Positions 32,880-44,843 of a DNA stretch of 64,000 bases are shown here, in pieces. Every line of letters starts with the position of its first letter. The first letter of the stretch is position 1. The translations under genes were made by a program, and so were the position numbers. The stretch is taken from positions 16,453,001 through 16,517,000 of the forward strand of contig OY756971.1 in the NCBI GenBank assembly GCA_963580455.1. Direction: 5' to 3'. The notes beneath the pieces are model-generated. The model was not told where the DNA came from and did not search any database. It worked only from the letters and a program-made list of their open reading frames with translations. This DNA is from Euonymus europaeus. Lineage: Eukaryota; Streptophyta; Magnoliopsida; Celastrales; Celastraceae.

Positions 32880-33260
32880 ACATTAAACAACTCGCCTCAT
32901 GGCAGCACAACAAAATAGCTCACCTATTTGCAGCCTAAAAAATGATCAAGACATTACGCGGCTTGCCTCTTGGCAACTCAACATGTAGCTCGCCTCTAGA
33001 CAACTATCTCATAAGCAACTTGCCTCTTGGCAGTTCAAATAAAGTAGCTTGCCTCTTGGCAGCTCCAACATGCAGTTGCCTCTTGGCGGCTCAAAATGCA
33101 ATCACCTCTAGGCAGCTATCTCATAAACAACTTGCTTGTTGGCAGCTCCAATATGCAGCTCGCTATAGGCAGCTCTTTCATATCGTCAAACAGTTCGCCT
33201 CTAGGCAGCTCAAGTCAAATAGTTCGCCTTATGGCAGCTCAGATCATGCGGCTCATCTTT
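32880..33260 (+). repeat. Tandem GGCAGCTC/CTCGCCTC array in LARD-like internal region
   Basis: About a dozen imperfect units of roughly 25-40 bases occur, each with a core like CTCGCCTCTTGGCAGCTCAA, spaced by CAACATG or ATCTCATAA-type spacers. The array lies immediately upstream of the polypurine tract. Frames through it are not credible genes. Confidence 0.8.
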
Positions 33261-33306
33261 TGCTAGAACTGAGACTCTACTCCTTGAACCAAGCCAAACT
33301 TACATC

Positions 33307-33324
33307 AAGGAGTGGGGGACAAGC
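33307..33324 (+). other. Polypurine tract of LARD-like element
   Basis: AAGGAGTGGGGGACAAGC abuts the TG start of the second LTR at 33325. Position and composition fit the plus-strand primer. Confidence 0.65.
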
Positions 33325-33513
33325 TGTAGTGAACAAAAATGGGTCTGACCGACTTTTTCATTAGTCATCATCAGTCCGCATTTGATCTAGCTAGAGGTAT
33401 GGTCAGATTTAACCAAGTCAAGTCACAACTTCAATTCTAGCCCAATAGACCCAGAGCTAGAGCCACCACCTACGTCGAGCTGGAGCTCCGTTCTACGTCA
33501 ACCTAGAGCTGCC
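33325..33513 (+). repeat. 3' LTR of LARD-like element, left piece
   Basis: The first ~190 bases of the 3' LTR match 31020-31210. It is interrupted at CTGCC (33509-33513) by Athila and continues at 44096 in register. Confidence 0.8.
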
Positions 33514-35127
33514 TGACTCGCCCAAAATAGGTAAGTGGATTAACGCTTTTCCAAGTGTAGGTTTGTCAAAGTAATAATAGGAGTGAATCCCAAATCGTCT
33601 CACAAAGACTTTTGGTTTCGGCTTGGGTCTATGGATTATTAACCTAATTACTTAATTAAATATGGTATTCACAATGTTAAGTGTGGCAAAATTGTACTAA
33701 CCATTGGTTAGATTCGATTTTCCCTCTTGGGGTGATTGATTGAACTAAACCCTAATATACGAAATGAGAATTAAATACTAAACTACTGCAGAAAATCAAA
33801 ATGGAAATAAGCACAACATAATAAAATGTAAAACATAACATAAAACGTTCAAGCACAAACTAAATCGGAATGGAAATATTCAAGTAGATTAAACTAGAAC
33901 TATGAATCCAAATGTGATAATAAAATGAAATAACAATAAGGAAGAGGAGTTTAGAGATCAAATCCAATGTCGAATGTTGAGGTGAATCGGCCTTCCAATC
34001 TACAAATAGAAGTTGAGGGCAATCCAACTTGGGCTCTTCTCAAGCTCTACAAGGAGGAAGAAATTCTTCTTCTAGTTGGTTGGGTCTCCAAGACTCCTAG
34101 CAATCTTCAATAGACTTATTTTCGAACCCCAAGCAAGAATCAAAGATGAAGAACAAGGTAAGAGAACAAAAACCCTAATGAATATGTATTTTCGGCCAAA
34201 ATGAGTGTTGTTCAAAGAATGGGGTCTCCAAACCCATAAAACCCTCATACCTCTCTTAAAAGACCATTCTAACCTATTACAAATAAGTCCCATTGGTCAA
34301 ATAAAGTAATTAGACAAGTTTGCCCCTCCAAGAATTGAGTAAAAATCATAAAACCCGAAATTATTGGAACTGTTCAAGGCAGTATCTTGTATTAATTCCA
34401 CAGACTTCAATTCTCAATGGAGTTATGAGTATGAGCACTCGTTGGAAAGATCTGGATGTCTACTTCAACTTTGTAGAAGAAAGTTTCTTCAAATTCGATC
34501 ATTTGCACCTTCAAAAGTTGACCCGAAAATTATTGCGCAGTGCTGTCCGGACAGATATGCTTGAAAACAGCACTGTCCGGCTTTCTTCTTCAACCGTCCG
34601 GACGGTGAACAGTACCGTCCGGACGGATATGCTTGAAAATGCCACTGTCCGCCTTTCTTCTTTGTCCGTCCGGACGGCTTCTGATATGCGTCCGGACGGT
34701 TGACAGTAAACTTCAATTTTGCAGCTGCTTTTATGCATTTTCTTCCATATTCAATCCCGATCAATCCGAAGTCTACAAAAATCATTCAAACAAGTCATAA
34801 ATGACTGAAACATACTTAAACAAGTGTCAAAACTATTTTTAGGTTGATAGAACAAAATTCAGCATATTAAAACTCAAATGCTTAAGAGATAGCATTTTCA
34901 CAACTTCAACCATTATGCCCAAAACTTGGATTTCCCATCTCTAAGCTACCAAACCAACTTGAACCACTAGAAAACACTTAAAATGACTATGTCAAAGTGT
35001 TGAATTATGCATTGGCTCATTAACATGGATTTCGGCAACTCAAACCTAAAATGTGGTTTTTAAGCATTGAAACTCAACGTTTTACTTTCAAAACTCCACA
35101 AAAATATGCAAAATATCATCCCAATCA
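33514..35127 (-). repeat. 3' LTR of Athila element
   Basis: The 1614-bp LTR is almost identical to 42480-44090. It contains a cluster of CCGTCCGGACGG-type palindromes at 34545-34702. Small mirrored frames in both LTRs are not genes. Confidence 0.95.
34545..34702. repeat. GTCCGGAC palindrome cluster in Athila LTR
   Basis: GTCCGGAC occurs about five times within 160 bases, three of them extended to CCGTCCGGACGG or close to it. They are separated by two near-copies of GATATGCTTGAAAA and by CTTTCTTCTT. The other LTR has the same block at 43508-43665 with one palindrome weakened. The block is CpG-rich in an otherwise AT-rich LTR. Confidence 0.85.
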
Positions 35128-36767
35128 CAACCTCCAACTAGCTTTTTGCTAGTCCTCAAGCAAAATAGTGAAAACAAATTGGGATGAATTCCGGGGAGGA
35201 AAATTTCCTTTGAACCAATTTGTCTGGAACGTGTGTGAGTGTAAGCATGCATTGACAAGTTCTTTCCTAAGTGTTTAACCCTCAGAATGAACACATGACA
35301 AAGATGCAAGAAAACACAAATCTCAACCAAGTCTTGATTTTAACTAAAAAGGTTGCGTCATTTTGAAACCAAACCATTCTCGTGTGTGTGTCCGTGACCA
35401 CTTGGAACATCCTTGCCATCAATTTAGATTAGAAAATGCAAGAGTGATTCATCAAATGAATCTCAATCGTAAAGTGCAAGCCGCCATAGGCTCACTTTTC
35501 AAAACTTCTCTCCACTAATGTAGCCCAACACAAAACCAATGATCCAATAGGACTTTTAAAGCATGTAACGTAGGTTGAGGCTATTGGTATGTCAAAATAG
35601 AAATTTTAGGCTGAAACCACAACTCAAGTATACATGTCAATGTAATAATGGTCATACATATGCATGCATGCACATATACCCCAAAGTAGTCCCAACTCAC
35701 CTTTTTCACACTCACTTTGCTTTTTCTTTCTCTACTCTCATTTTTTTTCTTTTTATTTTTTTTTATTTTTTTTATATATGTGCCACATTGATTTTATTGA
35801 TGGCATGCAACCGTCTTACTCTATACATATATCCCAAACTTGGATATTTTCATTCAATGAACTAAGTTGTTGCCTTCTTTTGCTATTTTTTTCTTCTTTT
35901 CTTTTTTTCACTTTTTTTTTCTCTTTAAAGCAAGCAACACCTTACAAAATGTACCATCACAAAAACGCATCACTCAACCCATATGCATGATGATATGCAC
36001 AAGCATCCCACAAAACATGTATATCCAATTGCGCGGGTGATGCATGGGGAAAATTTTGTTCTAGCTAGGTACATATGTAGGTGCTGAAATAAAAAGGTTA
36101 ACATTTGGCTAGGGAGGGACACCTAGGGATAAATTTAAAGTATGGTAGGCTAGAAATTAAGCTCAAACGACCAAAGAAGGCCTTATGTCATCTCATCAGT
36201 CAAAATGTGGACTAGGATTTCGCCTCAAGAGTTTATCAAGTGAGTTCTAGTGCTTGTGAGATTCAAAAGACTAACACTAAGCAAAACTTCTCTAAATGTC
36301 CAACACTTCAAAACCTCATGGTCATGTGCTCAAGGGAAAAGAGAAATAGTCCAAACTTCAAAACAAGACAAACTAAAAAGTCAAGCACAATCCAAGGGAT
36401 CTTATATGCCTCCCACTACAAGTCATAGTTCATATTTTTCATCATGGACAATCAAGGAATCACAGCAATGCAAAGCTTTTCACAACACACAGTTCCAGAA
36501 TTTTTTCTTCCTTTTTTTTAAAAAAAAACTTTTATTTTTGAATTTCTTTTGAAAAACTAAACCAAACACAAACTGGGCACCCCCACACCCAACTAGAGTA
36601 AGACATGGTCTCCATGGATGGAACGAACAAAATGGTGCACAGTAAGTAATTATTCAATGCAAATGCAAAACACTAAGTGGTTCTAAGACTACAATACTCC
36701 CAAAGTACCACAAACAAACGGAGTAATGTCACGACACCAGTACCCCCATGACTAGGTATATGGATAA
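35128..36767 (-). other. Athila 3' non-coding region
   Basis: About 1.6 kb lies between the integrase stop and the 3' LTR. Athila elements often carry an env-like frame here, but I find only T-rich runs (35730-35950), short frames and no transmembrane-containing ORF of convincing length. The 3' LTR is preceded by a weak purine stretch (minus-strand TTGGAGGTTG). The element probably belongs to the env-less fraction or has lost the frame. Confidence 0.6.
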
Positions 36768-39700
36768 TCAAATAACAGCAGGAGAAGTTGAGAGTACTCC
36801 CTGGACATCCTGTAGAAGGAGTGTCTCATCCTCGAGTGCGTAGGGAGCAAGGAATGGCTTGAGCCTTTGTCCATTCACAGTGAAGGTGGTCCCATTCTTT
36901 GGATTGGAAATATCCACAGCACCATGGGAATGAACCTTCTTGACAATGTAAGGGCCACTCCAACAACTCTTCAACTTTCCTGGAAAAATATGGAGCCTAG
37001 AATTGTAGAGAAGCACCTCTTGCTCAGGGAAGAATTTCTTTTCCAAGATCTTCTTGTCATGCAAGACTTTCATCCTCTCCTTGGACAGTTTGGCATTGTC
37101 ATAAGCCTCCCTTCTTGCTTCTTCTAGCTCTGAAATCTGCAACTTTCTCAAGCCTTGGGCATCATCAAGTGAAGAATTAATCTTTTTAATAGCCCAGAAA
37201 GCATGATGTTGAATCTCAACAGGTAAATGACAAGCACGACCATAAACCAAACGATAAGGTGACATGCCAAGAGTGGTTTTGAATGCAGTTCTATAAGCCC
37301 AAAGAGCATCAAGTAATTTATCAGACCAATACTTCCTATTAGGATGAACTGTCTTTTCAAGAATGATCTTGATCTCTCTATTAGCCAACTCAGCTTGGCC
37401 ATTAGTTTGGGGGTGATATGGAGTAGAGACCTTGTGAGTCACTCCATATTTCTTCATAAGATTTTGAAATGGTTTGTTACAAAAATGTGAACCCCCATCA
37501 CTAATTATGGCCTTTGGCATGCCAAAACGTGCAAACAAGTCTTTTAAAAATTTAAGAACAACCTTATGATCATTGGTTCTACATGGTATAGCTTCTACCC
37601 ACTTGGAAACATAATCAACAGCAAGCAAGATATACATATACAACATAAAGTCAATTCCCCAACAATCAAATATCTCAAAGGTCAATATGGGAGAAAGAGG
37701 CATCATGTTCCTAGCTGTGATTTTTCCAAGTTTTTGACAAGATTCACACGCTTTACACCACAACACAACATCTTTAAACATGGTAGGCCAATAAAGTCCA
37801 CTTTATAAAAATTTTGCAACAATTTTCTGGGCTGCAAAGTGACCACCACAAGCCCCAGAATGACAAAACTCAAACACAAAAGCAAACTCATCATTAGGAA
37901 TACAACGTCTCACCAACTGATCAGCACAATATTTAAAAAGATAAGGTGAGTCAAAGTAATAGAATCGAACCTCAGAAAGGAACCTACGCTTGTCTTGAAC
38001 ATTCCAATGAGAAGGTAATTGCTCAGAGACAAGGTAATTCACAATATCCGCAAACCAAGGTGCACGCGACACAACAAAGAGATGCTCATCCGGAAAATCA
38101 TCATGCAAAGGTGGAGAAGTATGAGACTCGGGTAGCTGCAATCTAGACAAATGGTCAGCTACCACATTCTCGACACCTTTCTTATCCTTGATAGTGATGT
38201 CAAACTCTTGAAGCAATAAAATCCAGCGTATCAACTTGGGTTTAGCATCTTTCTTTTGCAACAAATACTTCAAAGCAGAGTGGTCAGTAAAGATGGTGAT
38301 AGGAGAACCAATGATATAAGAACGAAATTTATCTAAAGCAAACACAACAGCAAGCAATTCCTTTTCAGTGGTGTTGTAATTCTTCTGTGCATCATTCAAT
38401 GTTTTACTTGCATAATAAATCACAGAAGGTTTACCATCAATTCTTTGACCTAAAGCAGCACCTAGAGCAAAATCACTAGCATCGGTCATAAGTTCAAATG
38501 GTAAATCCCACCTAGGAGATTGCATGATAGGAGCAACTGTCAAGTGTTTCTTTAGAGTCTCAAAAGCATATTGACATTCATTAGACCAAACAAATTCAGT
38601 ATCATTTTGCAATAAAGCACACAATGGTTTGGTGATAGCACTAAAGCCTTGAATAAAACGTCGGTAGAAGCCGGCATGACCAAGAAAAGAGCGAATATCC
38701 TTCACAGTCCTAGGAATAGGCAATTGAGAAATCAATTCTATCTTAGCCCTATCGACCTCTATACCACGTTTTGACACTAAATGTCCAAGCACCAACCCAC
38801 TAGTCACCATAAACTGACATTTTTCCCAATTAAGCAACAAATTCTTTTCTTCACATCTAGTCAACACAGCATTTAGATTTTTCAAGCACACATCAAAAGA
38901 GCATCCGAACACAGAAAAATCATCCATAAAAACTTCACACATGTCCTCAAGCACGTCAGAAAAAATGCTCATCATGCAACGTTGGAATGTGGCAGGGGCA
39001 TTGCATAAACCAAATGGCATCCTCCTAAAGGCAAATGTGCCAAAAGGGCAAGTGAAGGTGGTTTTTTCTTGGTCCTCTAGAGATATGGCAATTTGATAAT
39101 AACCAGAAAAACCATCTAAAAAGCAATAAAACTCATTTCCAACAACTTTTTCCAAAATTTGGTCAAGAAAGGGCAATGGGAAATGGTCTTTGCGACTAAC
39201 CGAATTTAGTTTTCGGTAGTCTATGCACATGCGCCATCCAGTCACTTTCCTAGTAGGAATTAAATCACCCAAAGCATTTTCAATGACAGTTAAACCAGAT
39301 TTCTTAGGGACTACCTGTGTGGGACTCACCCACTTACTGTCGGAGATAGGATAAATGATTCCAACTGCTAACAGCTTCAAAACCTCATTCTTCACAACTT
39401 CTTTCATGGCAGGGTTGAGTCTCCTCTGTGCATCTCTCACTGGTGTAGGATCTCCCTCCAAAAAAATGTTGTGAGTACAAATATTAGGGTCAATACCCTT
39501 GATGTCTGCAATGGTCCAGCCAATAGCTCCCTTGTGCTTTTGTAAAACCGCTACCAAGCTAGTTTCTTGCTCAGGAGTGAGCTGAGATGAAATGACAACA
39601 GGGAATGTACCCTCTTCTGGACCAAGGAAAATATATTTCAAATCTTCAGGAAGCTTTTTCAGCTCAAGAGTGGGAGTCTCCACAATGGATGGCTTCATTT

Positions 39701-41063
39701 CCTCGGGTGGATCAAGAATCTCAAAGTTTGGTCCCCGCCATCTATCAATGTGGCTCACATCCTCCAACTTAGCTGAATCATCAATATCACAAGGCTCATC
39801 CAATATGATAGGATCAAGATCATCCAAATCATCTTTTATATCATCAATTTGGCTAGATTTCTTAGGATATGCATCCTCATATACACTCTCAGAATCAAGA
39901 ACAGAATATAAAACTGATGGGCTAAAACTCTGAACCCAATCTATTGTTTGCAACTCTGAATCATCACAGTCACTAGGCATCTTGCAAGCAGTGAAGACAT
40001 TCGTCTCAAATGTCATATTGCCAAAAGTGATCTTGAGCATTCCACTCTTGCAATTGATCAAAGCATTTGTAGTAGCAAGGAAAGGACGCCCAAGAATGAT
40101 AGGAGCACTAGCAAGAAGTGAAGTAGGATGTGGCATCTCTAGGACTACAAAGTCCACAGGATAGTAAAATTTATTCACTTGCACTAAGACATCTTCCACA
40201 ACTCCCTTGGGTTTCTTGACTGTTCTATCTGCCATCTGCAAAAGCATGGGTGTCTGCTTCAATTCTCCAATATCGAGTTGTTCATAAACCCATAATGGCA
40301 ACAAATTCACACTACTCCCCAAATCAAGTAAGGCATTTTCAAGCCTTTTTTCACCAATAACAATAGAGATAGTAGGTGATCCAGGATCACGCAGCTTCTG
40401 AGGAGTATCACTCATGATCAAAGCTCCAACTTCTTCAACTAGAAAAGACTTCTTGGTCACATTCACCTTCCTCTTTGCAGTGCATAAGTCCTTCAAGAAC
40501 TTAGCATAGGAAGGGATTTGTTGAATAGTATCTAAAAGTGGAATGTTGAGCTTCACTTGCTTGAAAATCTCCTGAATCTCAGTATGATGCTTGTTCATCT
40601 GCCCAACTTTCAATCTATGTGGATAAGGAACAGTAGGTCGATAAATCCTCTCATTTTCTTTATCTACCACAGATGGAGTCTTCAATTTTGAATTTTCTTT
40701 ATCTTTCTCTCCCTCTACTTCCTTTCCTACCTCAACCACATCAGGTGCACTCACAAGAGAAGAACTAGAATAATGAGAATCAATAGGGGCCTCAGGTCTA
40801 GAAACCTGCTTCCCACTCCTCAAAGTGATAACTGCTTTGGTCGTCTCAAAACTATCTCCAGAAACATTATGAACATGCTGTTGAGACTGTTGTTTATAGA
40901 CCGTAGGATTTGGTTGAGGTTGAGCTGGAAACTTTCCCTTCTCAAGAGTGCTCAAAGTGGTATTCATTTTTTGAATTGTTCCTCGCAAGTCATTGATGGC
41001 TTGTGTATTCTGATTGTTTGTAGTAGCCTGAACCTGCATGAACTGCTGAAAAGTGGTAGCCAT
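36768..41063 (-). pseudogene. Athila pol: protease, RT, RNase H, integrase, with an in-frame stop
   Basis: Minus-strand frame from 41063. The protease region has ALLDLGSSVNLLP (DLGS in place of the common D-S/T-G). RT follows with CIDYRKLN, FLDGFSGYYQI and the catalytic FMDDFSVFG near 38930. RNase H has MTDASDFALGAALGQ and ends VENVVADHLSRL. The integrase zinc domain (CHSG..GGHF, then CKACESCQ) is split by a TAA at 37803-37805. The integrase core from 37781 has [13 protein letters not shown] and [10 protein letters not shown], and the C-terminal part ends near 36768. Around 37640 an in-frame loss of about eight residues occurs just after the first catalytic Asp (GIDFM goes almost directly to YILLAVDY). 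No frameshift is seen in 4.3 kb, so the copy decayed by point changes. Confidence 0.92.
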
Positions 41064-42362
41064 CTATGCTATGGTATCATCTAGAGACTTCTTGGGTGGA
41101 GCAACTGGTTGTTGAAGAGGAAAACCAGGAGGTGCTATTGGAGGAAGATAACTCTGAGTATGCTGAAACTGCTGTGGAGGAGCCATCTGTTGTGGATAAC
41201 TCTGTGAAGATTTTCCTGGTTGATCATTCCTCCATGAAAAGTTAGGATGGTTCCTCCACCCCGGATTGTATGTGTTCGAATAAGGATTGTTCATCTTGTT
41301 GACCCAATTTGCAGCTTGCAATTGGTCCATTCCATTCTCCATCATAGGCATGATAGGGCAATCTTAAGTCTTATGGCTAGAATCAGCACATAAGTTACAT
41401 GGTTCCACCGTTTTCACTGCCTTGACTTTTTCCAACTCCATAATCTCTAGTCTTCTAGACAAAGTAGCTAGCTTAGCTTGAACATCCACATCTTCCTTCA
41501 ACTCATATTTACCACCACTTGGGATGGTTCTCAAAGGTTGAGCAGCTATAGCAATTCTGTCAGTTCTTGTATTCCACTGGCTAGCACTCTCTCCAAGATA
41601 ATCAAAGAAATCCAATGCGGCGTCTGGCTCTTTATCAAAGAATTCTCCATTGCACATAGTTTGCACAAATTGTTTGCACTCCGGCGTCAGACCCGTATAG
41701 AAGTAGTTGACAACTCTCCAAGACTCATAGCCATGATGTGGACAAATATTCAATAACTCCTTGAAGCGGTCCCAACTAGCTTGGAAAGTCTCATCATGCT
41801 TCTGAGTGAATTGAGCTATCTTCTCTTGAATCATTTGAGTTCTCTGAAATGGAAAGAATTTTTGTAAGAACTCACGTTGCATATCAACCCAACTAGTAAT
41901 AGAATTAGCTCTCAATTGATTAAACCACAACTTAGCCTTATCCTTCAAAGAGAAAGGAAACAAACGCAATCTAACATACTCATCAGTGTTAGCCCTATTA
42001 ATGAAAGTAGTGCAAGCTAACTCAAAATCAGTAAGATGCTGGTAAGGGCTCTCAGATTCCATGCCATGGAATTGAGGTATCACTGACATCATGCCATGCT
42101 TAACAGAAAATGGAGGTGCATTTTCAGGTAATATGATGCATGAAGGAGTAGTAGTGCGAGTGGGCTGAATAAAATCCTTAAGAGTACGTGGTGCAGGATT
42201 AGCCATGTTTTCACAAACTTCTTCGTCAAACAAAATAGGCAAACCAAGCTCAGAATCACTTTCAAAAGTCACAGATGCAAAATCAGTTTCAAGACTAACA
42301 ATGCTACTCGTATTGCTAGATGTTCTACGCAACCTATTATGATCGTCTCTAACCCAAGACAT
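41064..42362 (-). pseudogene. Athila gag with two in-frame stops
   Basis: The frame starts at the ATG at 42362, about 95 bases after the primer site, and encodes the structural protein. The core reads IPQFHGMESESPYQHL, LFPFSLKDKAKLWFNQL, EFLQKFFPFQRTQ and YFYTGLTPECKQFV, the standard plant retrotransposon gag fold. A zinc knuckle CNLCADSSHKT is cut by TAA at 41364-41366, with the final DC following in frame. A Pro/Gln/Asn-rich stretch runs to TAG at 41064-41066, after which pol continues in the same frame. Gag and pol were therefore one polyprotein. Confidence 0.9.
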
Positions 42363-42455
42363 GCAACATCAAGCAATCACAAAGTAGAGTAGAAATTTAA
42401 GTTCCCAATAAAAACAAAAATAAAATAAAGGAAGATCCGAACCGAAGGACAAAAT

Positions 42456-42473
42456 TCCCCGGCAACGGCGCCA
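42456..42473 (-). other. Primer binding site (tRNA-Asp) of Athila element
   Basis: The minus strand reads TGGCGCCGTTGCCGGGGA six bases after the 5' LTR. It is the classic Athila primer site complementary to tRNA-Asp. Confidence 0.93.
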
Positions 42474-42479
42474 AAAACT

Positions 42480-44090
42480 TGACTCGCCCAAAATAGGTAA
42501 GTGGATTAACGCTTTCACAAGTGTAGGTTTGTCAAAGTAATAGGAGTGAATCCCAAATCGTCTCACAAAGACTTTTGGTTTCGGCTTGGGTCTATGGATT
42601 ATTAACCTAATTACTTAATTAAATATGGTATTCACAATGTTAAGTGTGGCAAAATTGTACTAACCATTGGTTAGATTCGGTTTTCCCTCTTGGGGTGATT
42701 GATTGAACTAAACCCTAATATACGAAATGAGAATTAAATACTAAACTACTGCAGAAAATCAAAATGGAAATAAGCACAACATAATAAAATGTAAAACATA
42801 ACATAAAACGTTCAAGCACAAACTAAATCGGAATGGAAATATTCAAGTAGATTAAACTAGAACTATGAATCCAAATGTGATAATAAAATGAAATAACAAT
42901 AAGGAAGAGGAGTTTAGAGATCAAATCCAATGTCGAATGTTGAGGTGAATCGGCCTTCCAATCTACAAATAGAAGTTGAGGGCAATCCAACTTGGGCTCT
43001 TCTCAAGCTCTACAAGGAGGAAGAAATTCTTCTTCTAGTTGGTTGGGTCTCCAAGACTCCTAGCAATCTTCAATAGACTTATTTTCGAACCCCAAGCAAG
43101 AATCAAAGATGAAGAACAAGGTAAGAGAACAAAAACCCTAATGAATATGTATTTTCGGCCAAAATGAGTGTTGTTCAAAGAATGGGGTCTCCAAACCCAT
43201 AAAACCCTCATACCTCTCTTAAAAGACCATTCTAACCTATTACAAATAAGTCCCATTGGTCAAATAAAGTAATTAGACAAGTTTGCCCCTCCAAGAATTG
43301 AGTAAAAATCATAAAACCCGAAATTATTGGAACTGTTCAAGGCAGTATCTTGTATTAATTCCACAGACTTCAATTCTCAATGGAGTTATGCGTATGAGCA
43401 CTCGCTGGAAATATCTGGATTTCTACTTCAACTTTGTAGAAGAAAGTTTCTTCAAATTCGATCATTTGCACCTTCAAAAGTTGACCCAAAGGTTATTGCG
43501 CAGTGCTGTCCGGACAGATATGCTTGAAAACAGCACTGTCCGGCTTTCTTCTTCAACCGTCCGGACGGTGAACAGTACCGTCCGGACGGATATGCTTGAA
43601 AATGCCACTGTCCGCCTTTCTTCTTTGTCCATCCGGACGGCTTCTGATACGCGTCCGGACGGTTGACAGTAAACTTCAATTTTACAGCTCCTTTTATGCA
43701 TTTTCTTCCATATTCAATCCCGATCAATCCGAAGCCTACAAAAATCATTCAAACAAGTCATAAATGATTGAAACATACTTAAACAAGTGTCAAAACCATT
43801 TTTAGGTTGATAGAACAAAATTCAGCATATTAAAACTCAAATGCTTAAGAGATAGCATTTCCACAACCTCAACCATTATGCCCAAAACTTGGATTTCCTA
43901 TCTCTAAGCTACCAAACCAACTTGAACCACTAGAAAACACTTAAAATGACTATGTCAAAGTGTTTAATTATGCATTGGCTCATTAACATGGATTTCGGCA
44001 ACTCAAACCTAAAATGTGGTTTTTAAGCATTGAAACTCAACGTTTTACTTTCAAAACTCCACAAAAATATGCAAAATATCATCCCAATCA
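42480..44090 (-). repeat. 5' LTR of Athila element
   Basis: The 1611-bp LTR adjoins the tRNA-Asp primer site and pairs with 33514-35127. It is followed by the second CTGCC duplication at 44091-44095. Confidence 0.95.
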
Positions 44091-44095
44091 CTGCC

Positions 44096-44843
44096 ACCTC
44101 CATCGAGCTGGAGCTCCCTTCTACGTCAACTTGAAGCTCCCACCTACGTTGAGCTGGAGCTCACCTAGCCTGTAGCTCTTCTGAGCTGGAGCTCTCTTGA
44201 ACTGGAGCTCATCTGAGTTGGAGCTCACCTGACAAATACCATCAATGATTATAAGGAGCTCAGAGCTTGCCACCACTTCCCCTTATTAAGAGCTCTAGAA
44301 TGTACATTCACTTTACCGAGGTAGTCATTCTGACACCTCTATCAAACTACAGGTAGCCCCTTCATTAGCTCTAGCTTTATCTTTTCATTTAATGCTTTCA
44401 CGATGCTTTTGGCCAAATGCCTATTTTTTGATCAACTTTCTATAAAGTAAATGTCACCTCAATGTCAAGCCTATCAATTCATTGTTAAAAGGCCTAAAGC
44501 TCCTTACTAAATTTAGTAAAACAAAACTTTATAAATACCTCCCTCCTCCTATGGAAAAGGGGAGAAACCGGGAGACCAACACTATACTAAGAACAACTCT
44601 CTAAACTCTTCTAGACCAATACTCTCAAACACCGACCTTTCTTTCCCAGTCTTTACCACGGTTACCGTCTCTTCATTCATTGAACTGACTTGATCGTCGA
44701 AGTTCCAATGACCGGAACCCCCCAAATCCGGTCTTTGGGATCTTACGGTTCTCTGTTGGAAGTGTGTGCAGACTGGGAGCAGCTTGGACTATTTGAGAGG
44801 ATTACTAGGGCCCACTTAAAGTTGAAGCTGTTATATTTCTTGA
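44096..44843 (+). repeat. 3' LTR of LARD-like element, right piece
   Basis: This resumes the LTR interrupted at 33513 and matches 31215-32011, including the AGCTC repeats, the TATAAATA box (44530-44537) and the TCTTTGGGATCTTACGG block. It lacks part of the tandem array present in the 5' LTR. Similarity ends near 44843. Confidence 0.8.

Larger units (their letters stand above)
33514..44090 (-). mobile_element. Athila-lineage Ty3/Gypsy retrotransposon, nearly complete
   Basis: This is a 10,577-bp element with LTRs at 33514-35127 and 42480-44090 (both TGACTCGCCC...CCCAATCA) and a perfect 5-bp duplication CTGCC (33509-33513 and 44091-44095). The minus-strand order is 5' LTR, tRNA-Asp primer site, gag, protease, RT, RNase H, integrase, a long non-coding 3' region and 3' LTR. 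The two LTRs differ by roughly twenty substitutions and a 3-base indel over 1.6 kb, so the insertion is young but not recent. Gag-pol is one frame with three in-frame stops. No env-like frame is visible in the 3' region. Confidence 0.95.
31020..44843 (+). mobile_element. Non-coding LTR retrotransposon (LARD-like), 3' LTR split by Athila
   Basis: Two related LTRs (31020-32011; and 33325-33513 joined to 44096-44843) start TGTAGTGA and flank a 1.3-kb internal region with no gag or pol. A purine tract (33307-33324) directly precedes the second LTR, fixing plus orientation. Both LTRs carry a TATA box and AGCTC-rich repeats. The Athila insertion (33514-44090) with duplication CTGCC splits the 3' LTR. 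The LTR right ends do not show a clear CA, and the outer target duplication was not verified. Such elements depend on proteins from autonomous relatives. Confidence 0.75.

Noticed and set aside
34545..34702. Possible CRISPR-like array of GTCCGGAC repeats
   Set aside because: Repeats are 8-12-base palindromes with irregular spacing inside a plant LTR, and both LTRs carry the same spacers.
34320..34785. Frames of 66-127 codons on both strands, mirrored at 43283-43748
   Set aside because: They lie across the palindromic block of the Athila LTR. Inverted repeats make similar frames on both strands, and there is no known domain.
35128..36767. Env-like frame of Athila
   Set aside because: No frame of sufficient length with a signal or membrane segment was seen. 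The T-rich hydrophobic frames are compositional.
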